Below, piece after piece: positions 16,878-25,398 of a stretch of 44,046 nt of DNA (the first letter of the stretch is position 1; every line of letters starts with the position of its first letter). The stretch covers positions 1 through 44,046 of the forward strand of contig JAMLHL010000030.1 of assembly GCA_023957125.1 (NCBI GenBank), read 5' to 3'. This DNA comes from Chitinophagaceae bacterium (lineage in GTDB: Bacteria > Bacteroidota > Bacteroidia > Chitinophagales > Chitinophagaceae). A program made the position numbers and the translations under genes. The notes beneath the pieces were generated by a model. The model was not told where the DNA came from. It ran no database searches and saw only the letters and a program-made list of their open reading frames with translations.

Positions 16878-19211
16878 TTATGCCAGGCGTGCGAAACCCG
16901 TACGGGCAACCGTTCCATTCAATTCATCGTGCAACCGGTCTTCCTTAATTATTCTTTCAGTTTCAGAAAAGACGCCATCCAATGCTTCCAACAGCCCTGA
17001 TATATGTGTTTCATTATGTGCAAGCATTAAATAGAAAACAGATGAAACCAGAAATCCTCTTTCCATCATTTTACGCACATAAAGTGTTTTCACTGCCTGT
17101 GCATTTTCTGCCGATTGAAAGCCTATGGTGGGCGACGAAGGCATCCCGGCAATCGCCATGTTGCATAAAGGATAGCGACTACCGATTTCCTTCAAGGCCT
17201 GTTGAAATTTCAAACCTTTTTCCCATACCGACTGCTGCACATTCAAGTCCTGCATTTTTTTGAGCGTTGCGAGGGCCGCCGCCGTACCCACTCCATCGGT
17301 CCAGTAGCTGGAGGAAATAAAACTATCCTCCGCTTCTGCCATCACTTCCTCACGGCCAATAATAGCCGCAAAAGGAAAGCCATTGCTCATGGCTTTCGCA
17401 TACACCACAACGTCGGGCTCTACCCCGGTTTTTGAAAGCGCACCGGGAAACCCATACCGAAGTCCGCTGGTAATTTCATCTACCACAAACACCGCATTTT
17501 CCTGCCTGCACCTATCCCTGATCTTCTCCAAAAAATTACCCCGGGGAAACTGCGACCGCATCGGTTCCATCACTACCGCCGCAAAATTATCACCCAATGC
17601 AGCTATCGCTGCTTCAAACGAATCCCAATCGTTGTATTGAAAAGGCACCGAAGTTCCCGCCAGCTCCCGGGGTACGCCTTTGGGTTGCAAGCCCGGCAAC
17701 AAATGACCATCGAGGGCGTTGGTAGCGTTTATATTGGCCGCAAGATACCAATCGTGCCAGCCGTGGTATCCGCAGAAAGCAATTCCACTTTTACCGGTTG
17801 AAGCACGTGCTATACGTACTGCCATGGACATGGCTTCTCCGCCACCCCGTGCATAGCGCACTTTGCCGGCCCACGGATGCAGTTGCAGCAATCTCTCTGC
17901 CAGTTCCACCTCCTGCGGGTTCACCAGCGAACAATAGGCGCCGGCTGAGAGCCTTCTTTGCACAGCTGCAGTAACGTCTTCATCCGCATATCCCAACAAT
18001 ACGGCTCCGATGCCCCCGGCAAAATCAATATACCGCTTTCCGGATATATCCCACACTTCACAACCTTTACAACGGGAAAAATAAGCCGGCCAATGCTGCG
18101 GATCAAACATCTCCGCGCGCTTGGATAACAACCCGGTACCTCCGGAAATAACAGCACGCGCCTGTTGCCACAGATCTGGCCCGGATACAGTGCGCGGTAC
18201 TGATGGCTCGGGCAGATGGGGCTTCAGTAAACGAAGGGCATTGTTCAAAAAAATATCTTCCACATCCGCCTTCGTTAAGCCCTCGTCTTCACAGGCTTCG
18301 CGTAGTGACAGAAGCGACTCTATGCCAATCAATGTCATACTGCCACTGGTTGGCGGCTGGTAATCTCTTTGAATAAGTTCGGGGTGAAGCCAAAAGAAAT
18401 AGTTGCCGGTGGTAACGCAGCGACCCCTCATTTCACTAACTGCAAAATCAGACCCCCAAAGTATGCGTTTCGGTCCTAATGTTTTGATAGCCGCCTCAAA
18501 AGAGGCGGCCTCGGTAATAGCCGAAGTATCCACCACCACGTTATCTATATCAGAGATAGCGTGTAATCCGTTGCGGGCGTTTCTGTAATTGAAGCTGCGC
18601 GCTACATGCGCCAGGATCAATTGTACCCGGGGATAGGCGCGGCATAACCTGCGTATTTCTTCCTGGTTGTTTTTATCATCTATGGCGCCATCCCGAACGA
18701 TATGCAGCATCATTATGCCTTTTGTTTCGTGCAATATTTCCCACATCCATTCCGGCGCATACTCGGTTATGGAGGCATTCATGGTATCCGGCCGGGACGC
18801 ATAACAATGATATACCTTGATCCCGCAAAACAAACCCTTCCTTAATTGTTCCGCTACCTTAACCGGGTCATCTGCCGGCGAAACCACCATCAGCGAACGG
18901 CTGAGTGTTGTACCCTTTTGCCGGACTTCTTTTTCCACCCAGGCATTCATTGCGTCACGGTCTGCCGTTTTCCTGGGCATACCAAAATAAAGTCCATGAA
19001 TTTTCACCGAAGGCAGGTAGCGCCGCAACACATCGCGATGCTCACCGCAGCCCAATTGTTCAATGCCCTCCAGGAATGCCCACTCTCCTTTTGGGAAATG
19101 AGCGGCGCGATACGGATGGGCATGAATATCAAATACCTCACCGGGGATAAAGTCTTTGAATTTTCCGGCAAGTTCAATATCGGTATTATCCAGGGAAGTC
19201 TGAAAAACCAT
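16878..19211 (-). CDS. Amidohydrolase-aminotransferase class III fusion protein
   Basis: The protein is 777 residues with two complete enzyme domains. Residues 1-335 are an amidohydrolase-2-type metal TIM barrel: HxH at 30/32 in FDIHAHPY, His170, His202 in LILAHVARS, and Asp255 in ILWGSDFAV. Residues 345-777 are a class III PLP aminotransferase like glutamate-1-semialdehyde aminomutase: FAGGIGAVLLGY, ARGGGEAMSMAVRIAR, GYHGWHDWY, Asp578 in VFVVDEITSGLRYGF and PLP Lys606 in VVYAKAMSNGFPF. Active-site residues look intact in both halves. Amidohydrolase-2 members hydrolyse or decarboxylate; class III enzymes transaminate or isomerise amino/keto groups. It probably performs two consecutive steps on an amino- or keto-sugar-acid-like intermediate. 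It is second in operon 1. Confidence 0.92.
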   Translation of the reverse strand: MVFQTSLDNTDIELAGKFKDFIPGEVFDIHAHPYRAAHFPKGEWAFLEGIEQLGCGEHRDVLRRYLPSVKIHGLYFGMPRKTADRDAMNAWVEKEVRQKGTTLSRSLMVVSPADDPVKVAEQLRKGLFCGIKVYHCYASRPDTMNASITEYAPEWMWEILHETKGIMMLHIVRDGAIDDKNNQEEIRRLCRAYPRVQLILAHVARSFNYRNARNGLHAISDIDNVVVDTSAITEAASFEAAIKTLGPKRILWGSDFAVSEMRGRCVTTGNYFFWLHPELIQRDYQPPTSGSMTLIGIESLLSLREACEDEGLTKADVEDIFLNNALRLLKPHLPEPSVPRTVSGPDLWQQARAVISGGTGLLSKRAEMFDPQHWPAYFSRCKGCEVWDISGKRYIDFAGGIGAVLLGYADEDVTAAVQRRLSAGAYCSLVNPQEVELAERLLQLHPWAGKVRYARGGGEAMSMAVRIARASTGKSGIAFCGYHGWHDWYLAANINATNALDGHLLPGLQPKGVPRELAGTSVPFQYNDWDSFEAAIAALGDNFAAVVMEPMRSQFPRGNFLEKIRDRCRQENAVFVVDEITSGLRYGFPGALSKTGVEPDVVVYAKAMSNGFPFAAIIGREEVMAEAEDSFISSSYWTDGVGTAAALATLKKMQDLNVQQSVWEKGLKFQQALKEIGSRYPLCNMAIAGMPSSPTIGFQSAENAQAVKTLYVRKMMERGFLVSSVFYLMLAHNETHISGLLEALDGVFSETERIIKEDRLHDELNGTVARTGFARLA

Positions 19212-19307
19212 AGCGTTTTATTTGGCTTGTTTATATCCCCTGACCAGGTCAGGGAAGAACATAGAATAATACGAAGCCGGAGACTTCGCGTAGCCGGCTG
19301 GCCGGCA

Positions 19308-20279
19308 TTAATTGTTAACAGGCGCCCGCTCACAAATTTTTAAAATGGCATAGGCGGCAGATGCCTGCACATCCGCATCGTCGGCAACAACGCCAACAGG
19401 CAATTCATTTCTCAACCACTGCTGCAGCAAAGGTAAATCGGCGCCTGTTCCCTTTGCCACCAGAGCATTGGCTATTTCTATTCTTACAGCTTTTGAACCG
19501 GTGGTTGTGTTTTCCAGCAACTCATTACGCAGCCGTTGATACTTTTCTGTTTTTGTATCTCCTGCTTCTGCCAGTATCACCGCCGTCGTCAAAAAATTAA
19601 GCCTTCCATCGGCATCTTCAGGCATATCTAATACCTCGTCAGCCAACGTATTCCAGGCTGCTTCATCCGTACCACCGATATAGCGCAGGACGTAAGCAGC
19701 GATTTTACGCAACATTATATCTGCTTCCGGATTGGCTATATTGTGTAAAAAATAAGCCTGTGCATTAGCCATAGCGCTATCACCGGTATATGCAACCGCC
19801 CAATTGGCATACGCCCGTAAAGCCGGCGTCCCGTCATCCAGCGCCGCCCTGGTTTCTGCCGGATGACTTGCATAAGGTGATATTTTTAATTTACCCAATG
19901 TCTCCGCTGCGTGGATCCTGTCTTTACCTGCCGTATCCAAAAACGCATGTAATATTCGCATTTCATGATCTTTCTGTTCCCGGCCGGAAGAAAGTTGTGC
20001 CAATACTCTCCGGATACCAATCCTGTATTGCGGCTGATCGCCAAACAGTTCCAACTCTTTTGAGTACACCTCCTTCACGCCTTCAGGATGCCCCGTCCAT
20101 ACCAGGAACTCGGCGGCATGCACTTTTACCCATTGCTGCTGCTTGTGCATAACTGCACGCAGCGTATCAACAGCTTCTTTCCTCCATTCATCTGCGGGCA
20201 TTTCTTTTGTTTTTTGTCCTGAGTTACAGGCTGTGCACCACAAAATCACTCCCATTCCCCATTGCAACCATTTCTTCAT
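19308..20279 (-). CDS. HEAT-repeat lipoprotein
   Basis: The protein is 323 residues. An N-terminal signal with Cys18 in WCTACNSG suggests lipoprotein processing, though the lipobox is imperfect (Cys at -3). The mature part is made of helical HEAT/armadillo-like repeats (AAEFLVWTGHPEG, AAETLGKLKISPYAS, AYANWAVAYTGDS, AAYVLRYIGG, VRIEIANALVAKG, SAAYAILKICE). Such proteins bind partners rather than catalyse. It is the first gene of operon 1, 35 bp downstream of a promoter-like box. Its role in the pathway is unknown. Confidence 0.8.
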   Translation of the reverse strand: MKKWLQWGMGVILWCTACNSGQKTKEMPADEWRKEAVDTLRAVMHKQQQWVKVHAAEFLVWTGHPEGVKEVYSKELELFGDQPQYRIGIRRVLAQLSSGREQKDHEMRILHAFLDTAGKDRIHAAETLGKLKISPYASHPAETRAALDDGTPALRAYANWAVAYTGDSAMANAQAYFLHNIANPEADIMLRKIAAYVLRYIGGTDEAAWNTLADEVLDMPEDADGRLNFLTTAVILAEAGDTKTEKYQRLRNELLENTTTGSKAVRIEIANALVAKGTGADLPLLQQWLRNELPVGVVADDADVQASAAYAILKICERAPVNN

Positions 20280-20314
20280 CGGATCCGTTTAAACGTATAA
20301 TTTTAGCCTACTAC

Positions 20315-20380
20315 CAAATGTACTGCCGGAAAGCCGGATGAATTGATATTTTACTTTATAAATATGGTACTTTTTTTCAT
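20315..20380 (-). promoter_or_regulatory. Operon 1 promoter: TAnnTTTG box plus upstream regulon box
   Basis: On the minus strand the -7 box TACATTTG lies at 20322-20315, 36 bp before the HEAT lipoprotein start. Exactly 42 bp upstream lies ATGAAAAAAAGTACCA (20380-20365), which matches the box found at the same spacing before operons 2 and 3 at 12 of 16 positions. No TTG/TTTG element is visible at the -33 spacing, which fits an activator-dependent promoter. Confidence 0.55.
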
Positions 20381-20386
20381 CCCGGT

Positions 20387-20500
20387 TTACCTGATCCATT
20401 TTTCTTTCTTCAATATCTCCACCCATTTCCGGTAACCTTCCAGCATTAAATGGATCCCATCCCAGGTATAAGAAGCGCCACCATCAACCGTAAAAATGAT
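20387..20500 (-). pseudogene. C-terminal fragment of an SGNH/GDSL hydrolase
   Basis: The last 35-odd residues before the TAA at 20387 (FTVDGGASYTWDGIHLMLEG, then YRKWVEILKKEKWI) match the block V end of SGNH/GDSL lipases and esterases, including the catalytic Asp and His (DGIH). Nothing upstream resembles blocks I-III, and the Rpn-family gene starts at 20553 on the other strand. It is probably a truncated last gene of operon 2; the left boundary near 20500 is approximate. Confidence 0.6.
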
Positions 20501-20552
20501 ATTTTTTTTAACGGGTAACAAAACCTGAGCATTGTTTTTTATCTTTAGCAAT

Positions 20553-21548
20553 ATGACAAACACCTCAAGGAACATTGTTCCGCCAATCGGCCGTTTTATT
20601 GATCCGCTGACCGACTTCGGCTTCAAAAAAATATTCGGCTCTGAGCCCAATAAGGATTTGCTGATCGCTTTTCTTAATGAACTCTTTAAAGGAAATAAAG
20701 TAGTAAAGGACCTGGTATATAACCCGCAGGAAAACAGCGGACCCGCAAGATATTACAGAAAAACCATTTTTGATCTCACCTGTACCGGCGCCGATGGCGA
20801 AACCTTTATCATTGAAATGCAGCGGGCAGAACAACAATTTTTTATAGACAGGGCTGTCTTCTATACTGCCGGCAAACTGTATGAACAGGGACCGAAAGGG
20901 AAAAAAGACTGGGACTACAGGCTGAAGGAAGTTTACCTTATAGCAGTGATGGACTTCAACTTTAACGGCACCTTGCCCGGGAAATACCTGCACCGCGTAC
21001 GGTTAGCAGAGAAAGAAACCGGTCAAACCTTTTATAATAAACTGGGATTTATATTTTTAGAACTGCCTAACTTTAACATAGGAGAAAAAGATATAAAAAC
21101 TGATCTGGAACGCTGGCTATATGTGTTGCGCAACATGAGTAAATTTCAAAAAATTCCGGTAATTTTACACAAGAGAATATTTCAGAAGTTGTTCCACATC
21201 TCAGAAGTAGCCAATTTAAAAAAGGAGGAATATATGTTGTACGAACGAGCACTTATGGATAAATGGGATGCATACGCTGTAAAGAAAACAGCGAGAGAAA
21301 AACTGGCGAAAGCTATGGAAGAAGGCATCGCGAAAGCTATGGAAAAAGGCATGGAAAAAGGCATAGAGAAGGGCATAGAGAAGGGCATAGAAAAGGGTAT
21401 AGAAAAGGGTATAGAAAAAGGTGCTGCACAAAAAAGTTATGAAGTTGTAAAAAAGTTGCTGTCGGCAGGGAGATTCACCATAACGGAAATAGCCGACTTT
21501 GCCGGTGTTAGCGAAAACTTTGTGCGGAATGCTAAAAAAAAGAGATAA
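20553..21548 (+). CDS. Rpn-family PD-(D/E)XK nuclease / putative transposase
   Basis: The protein is 331 residues from ATG 20553; a TTG at 20532 is in frame but unlikely. The N-terminus (IDPLTDFGFKKIFG, LLIAFLNELF) is the hallmark of recombination-promoting nuclease (Rpn/PDDEXK_2) proteins. Catalytic residues follow in FDLTCTGADGE and FIIEMQ (an E-x-Q form of the nuclease core). The C-terminus has six 4-residue G-[MI]-E-K units, then a helix-turn-helix-like tail (ITEIADFAGVSENFVRNAKKK). Such proteins cleave DNA and raise recombination. It is the only plus-strand gene in the island and sits next to a truncated hydrolase, consistent with insertion. Confidence 0.9.
   Translation: MTNTSRNIVPPIGRFIDPLTDFGFKKIFGSEPNKDLLIAFLNELFKGNKVVKDLVYNPQENSGPARYYRKTIFDLTCTGADGETFIIEMQRAEQQFFIDRAVFYTAGKLYEQGPKGKKDWDYRLKEVYLIAVMDFNFNGTLPGKYLHRVRLAEKETGQTFYNKLGFIFLELPNFNIGEKDIKTDLERWLYVLRNMSKFQKIPVILHKRIFQKLFHISEVANLKKEEYMLYERALMDKWDAYAVKKTAREKLAKAMEEGIAKAMEKGMEKGIEKGIEKGIEKGIEKGIEKGAAQKSYEVVKKLLSAGRFTITEIADFAGVSENFVRNAKKKR
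21348..21419 (+). repeat. 12-bp tandem repeat (six units) inside the Rpn gene
   Basis: Six consecutive 12-bp units of the form GGCATAGARAAG, starting at 21348, 21360, 21372, 21384, 21396 and 21408, encode G-[MI]-E-K. The 12-bp unit keeps the frame, so copy number can change without breaking the protein. Two diverged 24-bp units (AKAMEEGI/AKAMEKGM) precede it. Confidence 0.9.
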
Positions 21549-21593
21549 ATAGTGCATATCTTTAGTCTTCCCCTTTAATCTTTGCTGCCAGAA

Positions 21594-21709
21594 TGCAGGT
21601 TGCAGGGTGCAAGGTCCATGTTTCAGGGGGCAGTAGCTTGGCGTTTCGGTTTTAGTTTTGGGTTAATAGCTGCTGAAAGTTTATTGCTGATGGCCGACTG
21701 CCCACAGCC
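21594..21709. repeat. Text-like dispersed repeat (GCAGGTTGCAGGGTGCAAGG family)
   Basis: The stretch after the Rpn gene reads as AGGTTGCAGGGTGCAAGG and TTGCTGATGGCCGACTGCC-like words. Close relatives occur at about 28440-28497 (CAGGTTGCAGGGCTCAGG, CAGGTTGCAAGGGCTGATAG). I see no gene in it. Confidence 0.45.
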
Positions 21710-22468
21710 TCACTCCTTTTCCCGTTCCTTATCCAGTTGCTGCATATATTTTTCTTTCGCCTCTTTATCTTCTTTTGCCGATTCTCCCCAATAGATCAGT
21801 CCTATAGCTTTTCTAGATCTGTCGGCAGTTGTATTAGCACCGGCACGGTGGATGGTAAGCGAATGATGCACCAATAAATCTCCGGGATTCGCGGGAAATG
21901 CAATTTCGGCTTTCACATCTTCCTCTGTTCCAAAATCCACAATACCCTGAGAAAACCCAAGCGTGGAGGTGCGCCCATGCGGTCGCATTCCCTTGAGATG
22001 TGAGCCTCTGATATATTTCACACAACCGGTTTCCTCAGTCACTATTTCCAGCGCGAGCCACATGGTAACCGCCTGCTGGGGTTTCAGCATAAAATAATAG
22101 CCATCCTGGTGGGGCGGTGTTGCTTTACCGATCTTTGGCGGCTTATTAAAATACTCTACTGTTTTGCATACCACATCTTCATCCAGCAAGACCCTGGCGA
22201 TGGATTCGAACCTGCTGTTAATTGCCAGGGATTTAAAATAAGGATCATACTTTTCCAGGTCCTGCATTTGCTTGAGCGTGGTTTTATCATTTTTGTCTTC
22301 GTAGAAATAATGACCGGTTGACATTTGAGGGAGCTTTTCCGGTATAAACCGATCTATGTTGGTGTTTAATTCCTGCATCTCCGTTTCAGAAAGGAATCCC
22401 GGGAGACTGATAAACCCGTCTCTATCGAAGGATGTTTTTAAGACTTGAAAGTCTGGCTTGGACGACAT
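21710..22468 (-). CDS. Phytanoyl-CoA dioxygenase-like Fe(II)/2-oxoglutarate oxygenase
   Basis: The protein is 252 residues, the usual size. It has the double-stranded beta-helix metal site: HxD in PPHQDGYYF, the distal His in LVHHSLTIHRAG, and Arg in DRSRKAIGLIYW for 2-oxoglutarate. Family members hydroxylate diverse small molecules and need not act on phytanoyl-CoA. It starts 12 bp after the upstream propeller-like gene, so it is the third gene of operon 2 and cytoplasmic (no signal peptide). Confidence 0.92.
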   Translation of the reverse strand: MSSKPDFQVLKTSFDRDGFISLPGFLSETEMQELNTNIDRFIPEKLPQMSTGHYFYEDKNDKTTLKQMQDLEKYDPYFKSLAINSRFESIARVLLDEDVVCKTVEYFNKPPKIGKATPPHQDGYYFMLKPQQAVTMWLALEIVTEETGCVKYIRGSHLKGMRPHGRTSTLGFSQGIVDFGTEEDVKAEIAFPANPGDLLVHHSLTIHRAGANTTADRSRKAIGLIYWGESAKEDKEAKEKYMQQLDKEREKE

Positions 22469-22479
22469 TGTATTTTTGT

Positions 22480-23946
22480 TTAAGGATTAAACTTTAAGGA
22501 ATATAAATCGGCATCTTTCAAATAGAATTTTAGCTTCACCGGCTTCCCTTCCAGTGCAGATACTTCTGTTTTCTCATTCCAGGAAACGATACGTTTGATC
22601 TCGTTTCCTATTATTTCCGGGCAATCATTAAAGGAAAACCCCGGAATCGGTCTTCCCTTTGCGTCTAATATTTCTACCCGCACGTACCCGGCAGCAGACG
22701 TAGCATAGTTAATCTCCAGTTCTTTACCCCTGAAGATCAGGGTTTTTGTGATCGCCTCTCCCTCCTGAAAACCTGCCCTGAGAGAGGCGAAGCCATCCAC
22801 CCGGAGGCTATATCTTTTTATATGGGCCGTAGGTTGGGCATAGCTTTCATTCACATATACCGATAGCTCCGTTGGACTGGTTTGCACCACGTTCAACACA
22901 GGATAATTAGACCTCGATACCCAGTTTTCCAGCCCGATCTCAGGGCGGATAAAAGATTGCATAAAAGTCCTGTCATATACCGATCCTCCCCGCGTACTCA
23001 TAAAAACGGCATCCGAACAGTCTTTAAAATAGTTAGGATTAACATTCAGCGTTTTGGCCTGCTCTTCTGTTAGTACCTGCCGGTTAGGCATGAACCGGGC
23101 GCAAATTGACAAATAAATTTGTGGCGCTCTGAAATACGGGCTGGTTTGGTTGGTATATAAGTGCTCTAAAGGCGTGTTGCCAAAAGTCATTTTAACCGGC
23201 GCTGTCCAGTGTATAAAATCTTTAGAAGTAGTTCGGCTTACGGAACGGAAACCTTTATACTGTGTAAAACCTCCGTCGCTCCAGGTGCGGAAATAACACA
23301 CATACTGTTGCTCGCTTTCCGACCAGAATGATACATTTTGAGAATCAAAAACCCCGGTTTTAAATACAGCAGAATCCTGAATTTTTTGCCAATGAATCCC
23401 GTCTGCAGAAACGAAGCCAAACAAGCCTGTTTTATCGGTTCCTCCCAACGCCTTAAATCTTTCCGACGCTTTTGCATTGGGGTTTTTATCAAGAAAGGGG
23501 CTGAAATTATGCGTTGCAGGCGCTGCATGCGCCAAAATAACATTATTATTTGTCGTGCCCTCTATCGTATAAATTCCGAGGTTGGGCTTTGTCCAGTTAA
23601 TGCCATCGGATGATTCTGCATAGCAGGTTACTTCATCTTCATTACCGTCTTTGCCTGCATTCCGTATGCCCCTGTAAAAAAGTTTAAGTTGCGTTCCATC
23701 TTTAATAATAGTGCTATACCCGCTAAAATTTCCCTCCCAGGGGTTATCGAACTTTAAAACCGTTCCTTTGTTTTCCGGAGAATGAAGTTCCTGCGACGCA
23801 TTATTTAACCGTTCTATCAGATATTGATCAACGAAAAGTTCCCGGTTGCTTCCTAACTGCAATGGCCCGGCTGCCTGCGCAAATAGCTGCGTCCGGGCAA
23901 GACAAATACATAGAAAACATAATAGTATATTCTTCCGAACAGTCAT
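22480..23946 (-). CDS. Secreted glycosidase-like beta-propeller protein (unknown substrate)
   Basis: The protein is 488 residues with an N-terminal signal peptide (hydrophobic 7-18, cleavage near LFAQA). It starts with LGSNRELFVDQYLIERL and then repeats of the type seen in GH32/GH43-like five-bladed propellers (STIIKDGTQLKLFYRG, YAESSDGINWTKPNLGIY, FVSADGIHWQKI, YVCYFRTWSDGG). The C-terminal part looks like a beta-sandwich (GKELEINYATSAAGYVRVEILDAKG). Related proteins are common in Planctomycetes and Bacteroidetes polysaccharide clusters but mostly uncharacterised. It is second in operon 2, following the sialidase-like gene. Confidence 0.75.
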   Translation of the reverse strand: MTVRKNILLCFLCICLARTQLFAQAAGPLQLGSNRELFVDQYLIERLNNASQELHSPENKGTVLKFDNPWEGNFSGYSTIIKDGTQLKLFYRGIRNAGKDGNEDEVTCYAESSDGINWTKPNLGIYTIEGTTNNNVILAHAAPATHNFSPFLDKNPNAKASERFKALGGTDKTGLFGFVSADGIHWQKIQDSAVFKTGVFDSQNVSFWSESEQQYVCYFRTWSDGGFTQYKGFRSVSRTTSKDFIHWTAPVKMTFGNTPLEHLYTNQTSPYFRAPQIYLSICARFMPNRQVLTEEQAKTLNVNPNYFKDCSDAVFMSTRGGSVYDRTFMQSFIRPEIGLENWVSRSNYPVLNVVQTSPTELSVYVNESYAQPTAHIKRYSLRVDGFASLRAGFQEGEAITKTLIFRGKELEINYATSAAGYVRVEILDAKGRPIPGFSFNDCPEIIGNEIKRIVSWNEKTEVSALEGKPVKLKFYLKDADLYSLKFNP

Positions 23947-24040
23947 TGAACTTACTTTGGATAAATCAAAAAATTACTATTGGTCCTCAATAATATGAAA
24001 ATTGTGTGTTAGAAGCTTTAGAAAAGGAAATATTTGTTTT

Positions 24041-25225
24041 TCATTTTATTTCCAGTATCGTTCCTGCAATATGCCTGATCCCATTATCCTTATTAAAATA
24101 ATAAACCACCAGCACCCTGTTCTTATCCAATTGTACCGGCCAGGTATAGCCAATATCTCCACTGCCGCCATCTTCGCGCAACACTATTTCGGGGGCTGTT
24201 TTGAAATCAGTACACTCGGCATTTAATATCCGGGCTCTGATACCAAAAGGTTGATGCCGGTAACCATAAGTAAGCAATACACGGTTATCAGGTAAACGCA
24301 ATGCATTCAGCGGATGCCCCTGAAAGCCCATGGATTCCCATTTAAAAGTTTTACCACCATCTTTGGAACGGGCGATCACTGCCTGATCGTCAAATTTAGC
24401 AGTACGCAGGAAACCGATAATGTCGCCTTTGGGAGTTTCATATACCGATGCTTCATTAAAAAGTATGTCAGGGTCTTTGGCTACTTCACCGGTAAACTCC
24501 CAGGTTAGTCCTTTATCTCTTGATGTGAGTAAATAATTTGAAGTTTTCCGGGCACTGTCACATGCAGCAACAATCCACAGGATTCTTCCATCTTTTGCCT
24601 CATGTAAAGCGCCGCGATTGTAGGCGGGCACTTTCCGTCCATACGCATTATAATTAATTTCAGGAGGAATGGAAGGAGGATAAATCGCTTCACTCCAGGT
24701 TTTACCCCCGTCTGTGGAACGCACTAAATATCCTCCCAGAAAAATATACCCGCCCGCTTCAAAATAGGGTTGTTTTAAATTGGGGATCCCATCAGGGCGA
24801 ACAGCCTGCCACCCATAACTGGTACATAAGATAGTGCCATCCTTCAGTTGCAGCATACAGGGATCCTGCGACCCGCCAAAAGGATGTGCATATATCAGTT
24901 CCGGTTTTTTGCTCCAGTGTTCAGCATCTCTTGACTTTACCATAACCAGGTAACTGTTATGATCTACATGATTATTGCCTTTTTCACCGAATATCATTCT
25001 GTTGGGCGCCCTTCTGAAAGCCACCAGCAGTTCTCCATCCGGCTTTTTCACTACAGACGGAAAAGTGCTGTAAAATGCAGTGTCTTTGTAAATCAATACA
25101 TCTTTAATTTTCTTTACGCCGGGAATACTATCCTGTGCAGCGAAGCCTTCGATGGTGGAAAAAATCAGCAACAGGGAGCATGCAAGAAATACTATTCGTT
25201 TGTCTTTTTTAATTTTCATATTCAT
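24041..25225 (-). CDS. Sialidase-family (BNR/Asp-box) secreted protein
   Basis: The protein is 394 residues with a signal peptide (about 8-28). Three Asp boxes are visible (STDGGKTWSEA, SRDKGLTWEF, SKDGGKTFKW), the mark of six-bladed sialidase propellers. VVKKPDGELLVAFRRAPN corresponds to the region where true sialidases carry the FRIP arginine. It may be an exo-sialidase-like hydrolase, but many members act on other uronic or keto sugars. It heads operon 2, whose promoter has the shared regulon box. Confidence 0.82.
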   Translation of the reverse strand: MNMKIKKDKRIVFLACSLLLIFSTIEGFAAQDSIPGVKKIKDVLIYKDTAFYSTFPSVVKKPDGELLVAFRRAPNRMIFGEKGNNHVDHNSYLVMVKSRDAEHWSKKPELIYAHPFGGSQDPCMLQLKDGTILCTSYGWQAVRPDGIPNLKQPYFEAGGYIFLGGYLVRSTDGGKTWSEAIYPPSIPPEINYNAYGRKVPAYNRGALHEAKDGRILWIVAACDSARKTSNYLLTSRDKGLTWEFTGEVAKDPDILFNEASVYETPKGDIIGFLRTAKFDDQAVIARSKDGGKTFKWESMGFQGHPLNALRLPDNRVLLTYGYRHQPFGIRARILNAECTDFKTAPEIVLREDGGSGDIGYTWPVQLDKNRVLVVYYFNKDNGIRHIAGTILEIK

Positions 25226-25293
25226 CTCTGATTGATCATTGATTTATTTTGTCATATCATTTCCATGAATTGTTAGTGATAACTTTTCATGCT

Positions 25294-25359
25294 CAAATCT
25301 AACCACAGAAAAAATCATATTCTACTACAATTTTTTACATTCTTAATACTATTTTTCAA
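25294..25359 (-). promoter_or_regulatory. Operon 2 promoter: TAnnTTTG box plus upstream regulon box
   Basis: On the minus strand TAGATTTG lies at 25301-25294, 69 bp before the sialidase-like start. TTGAAAAATAGTATTA lies at 25359-25344, 42 bp upstream of it. The 16-mer is identical, and the spacing is identical, to those before operon 3. No -33 TTG is seen at the usual distance. Confidence 0.6.
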
Positions 25360-25377
25360 CAACAGGTACCTGTTGTT
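25358..25377. promoter_or_regulatory. Perfect 20-bp palindrome, candidate operator
   Basis: AACAACAGGT/ACCTGTTGTT is a perfect palindrome with no loop, abutting the operon 2 regulon box. Zero spacing suggests a dimeric DNA-binding site, not a terminator. A half site TTACCTGTT lies at 32051-32059 inside the operon 3 promoter. Confidence 0.55.
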
Positions 25378-25398
25378 ATTCCACGGCGTTTAGGGGAT

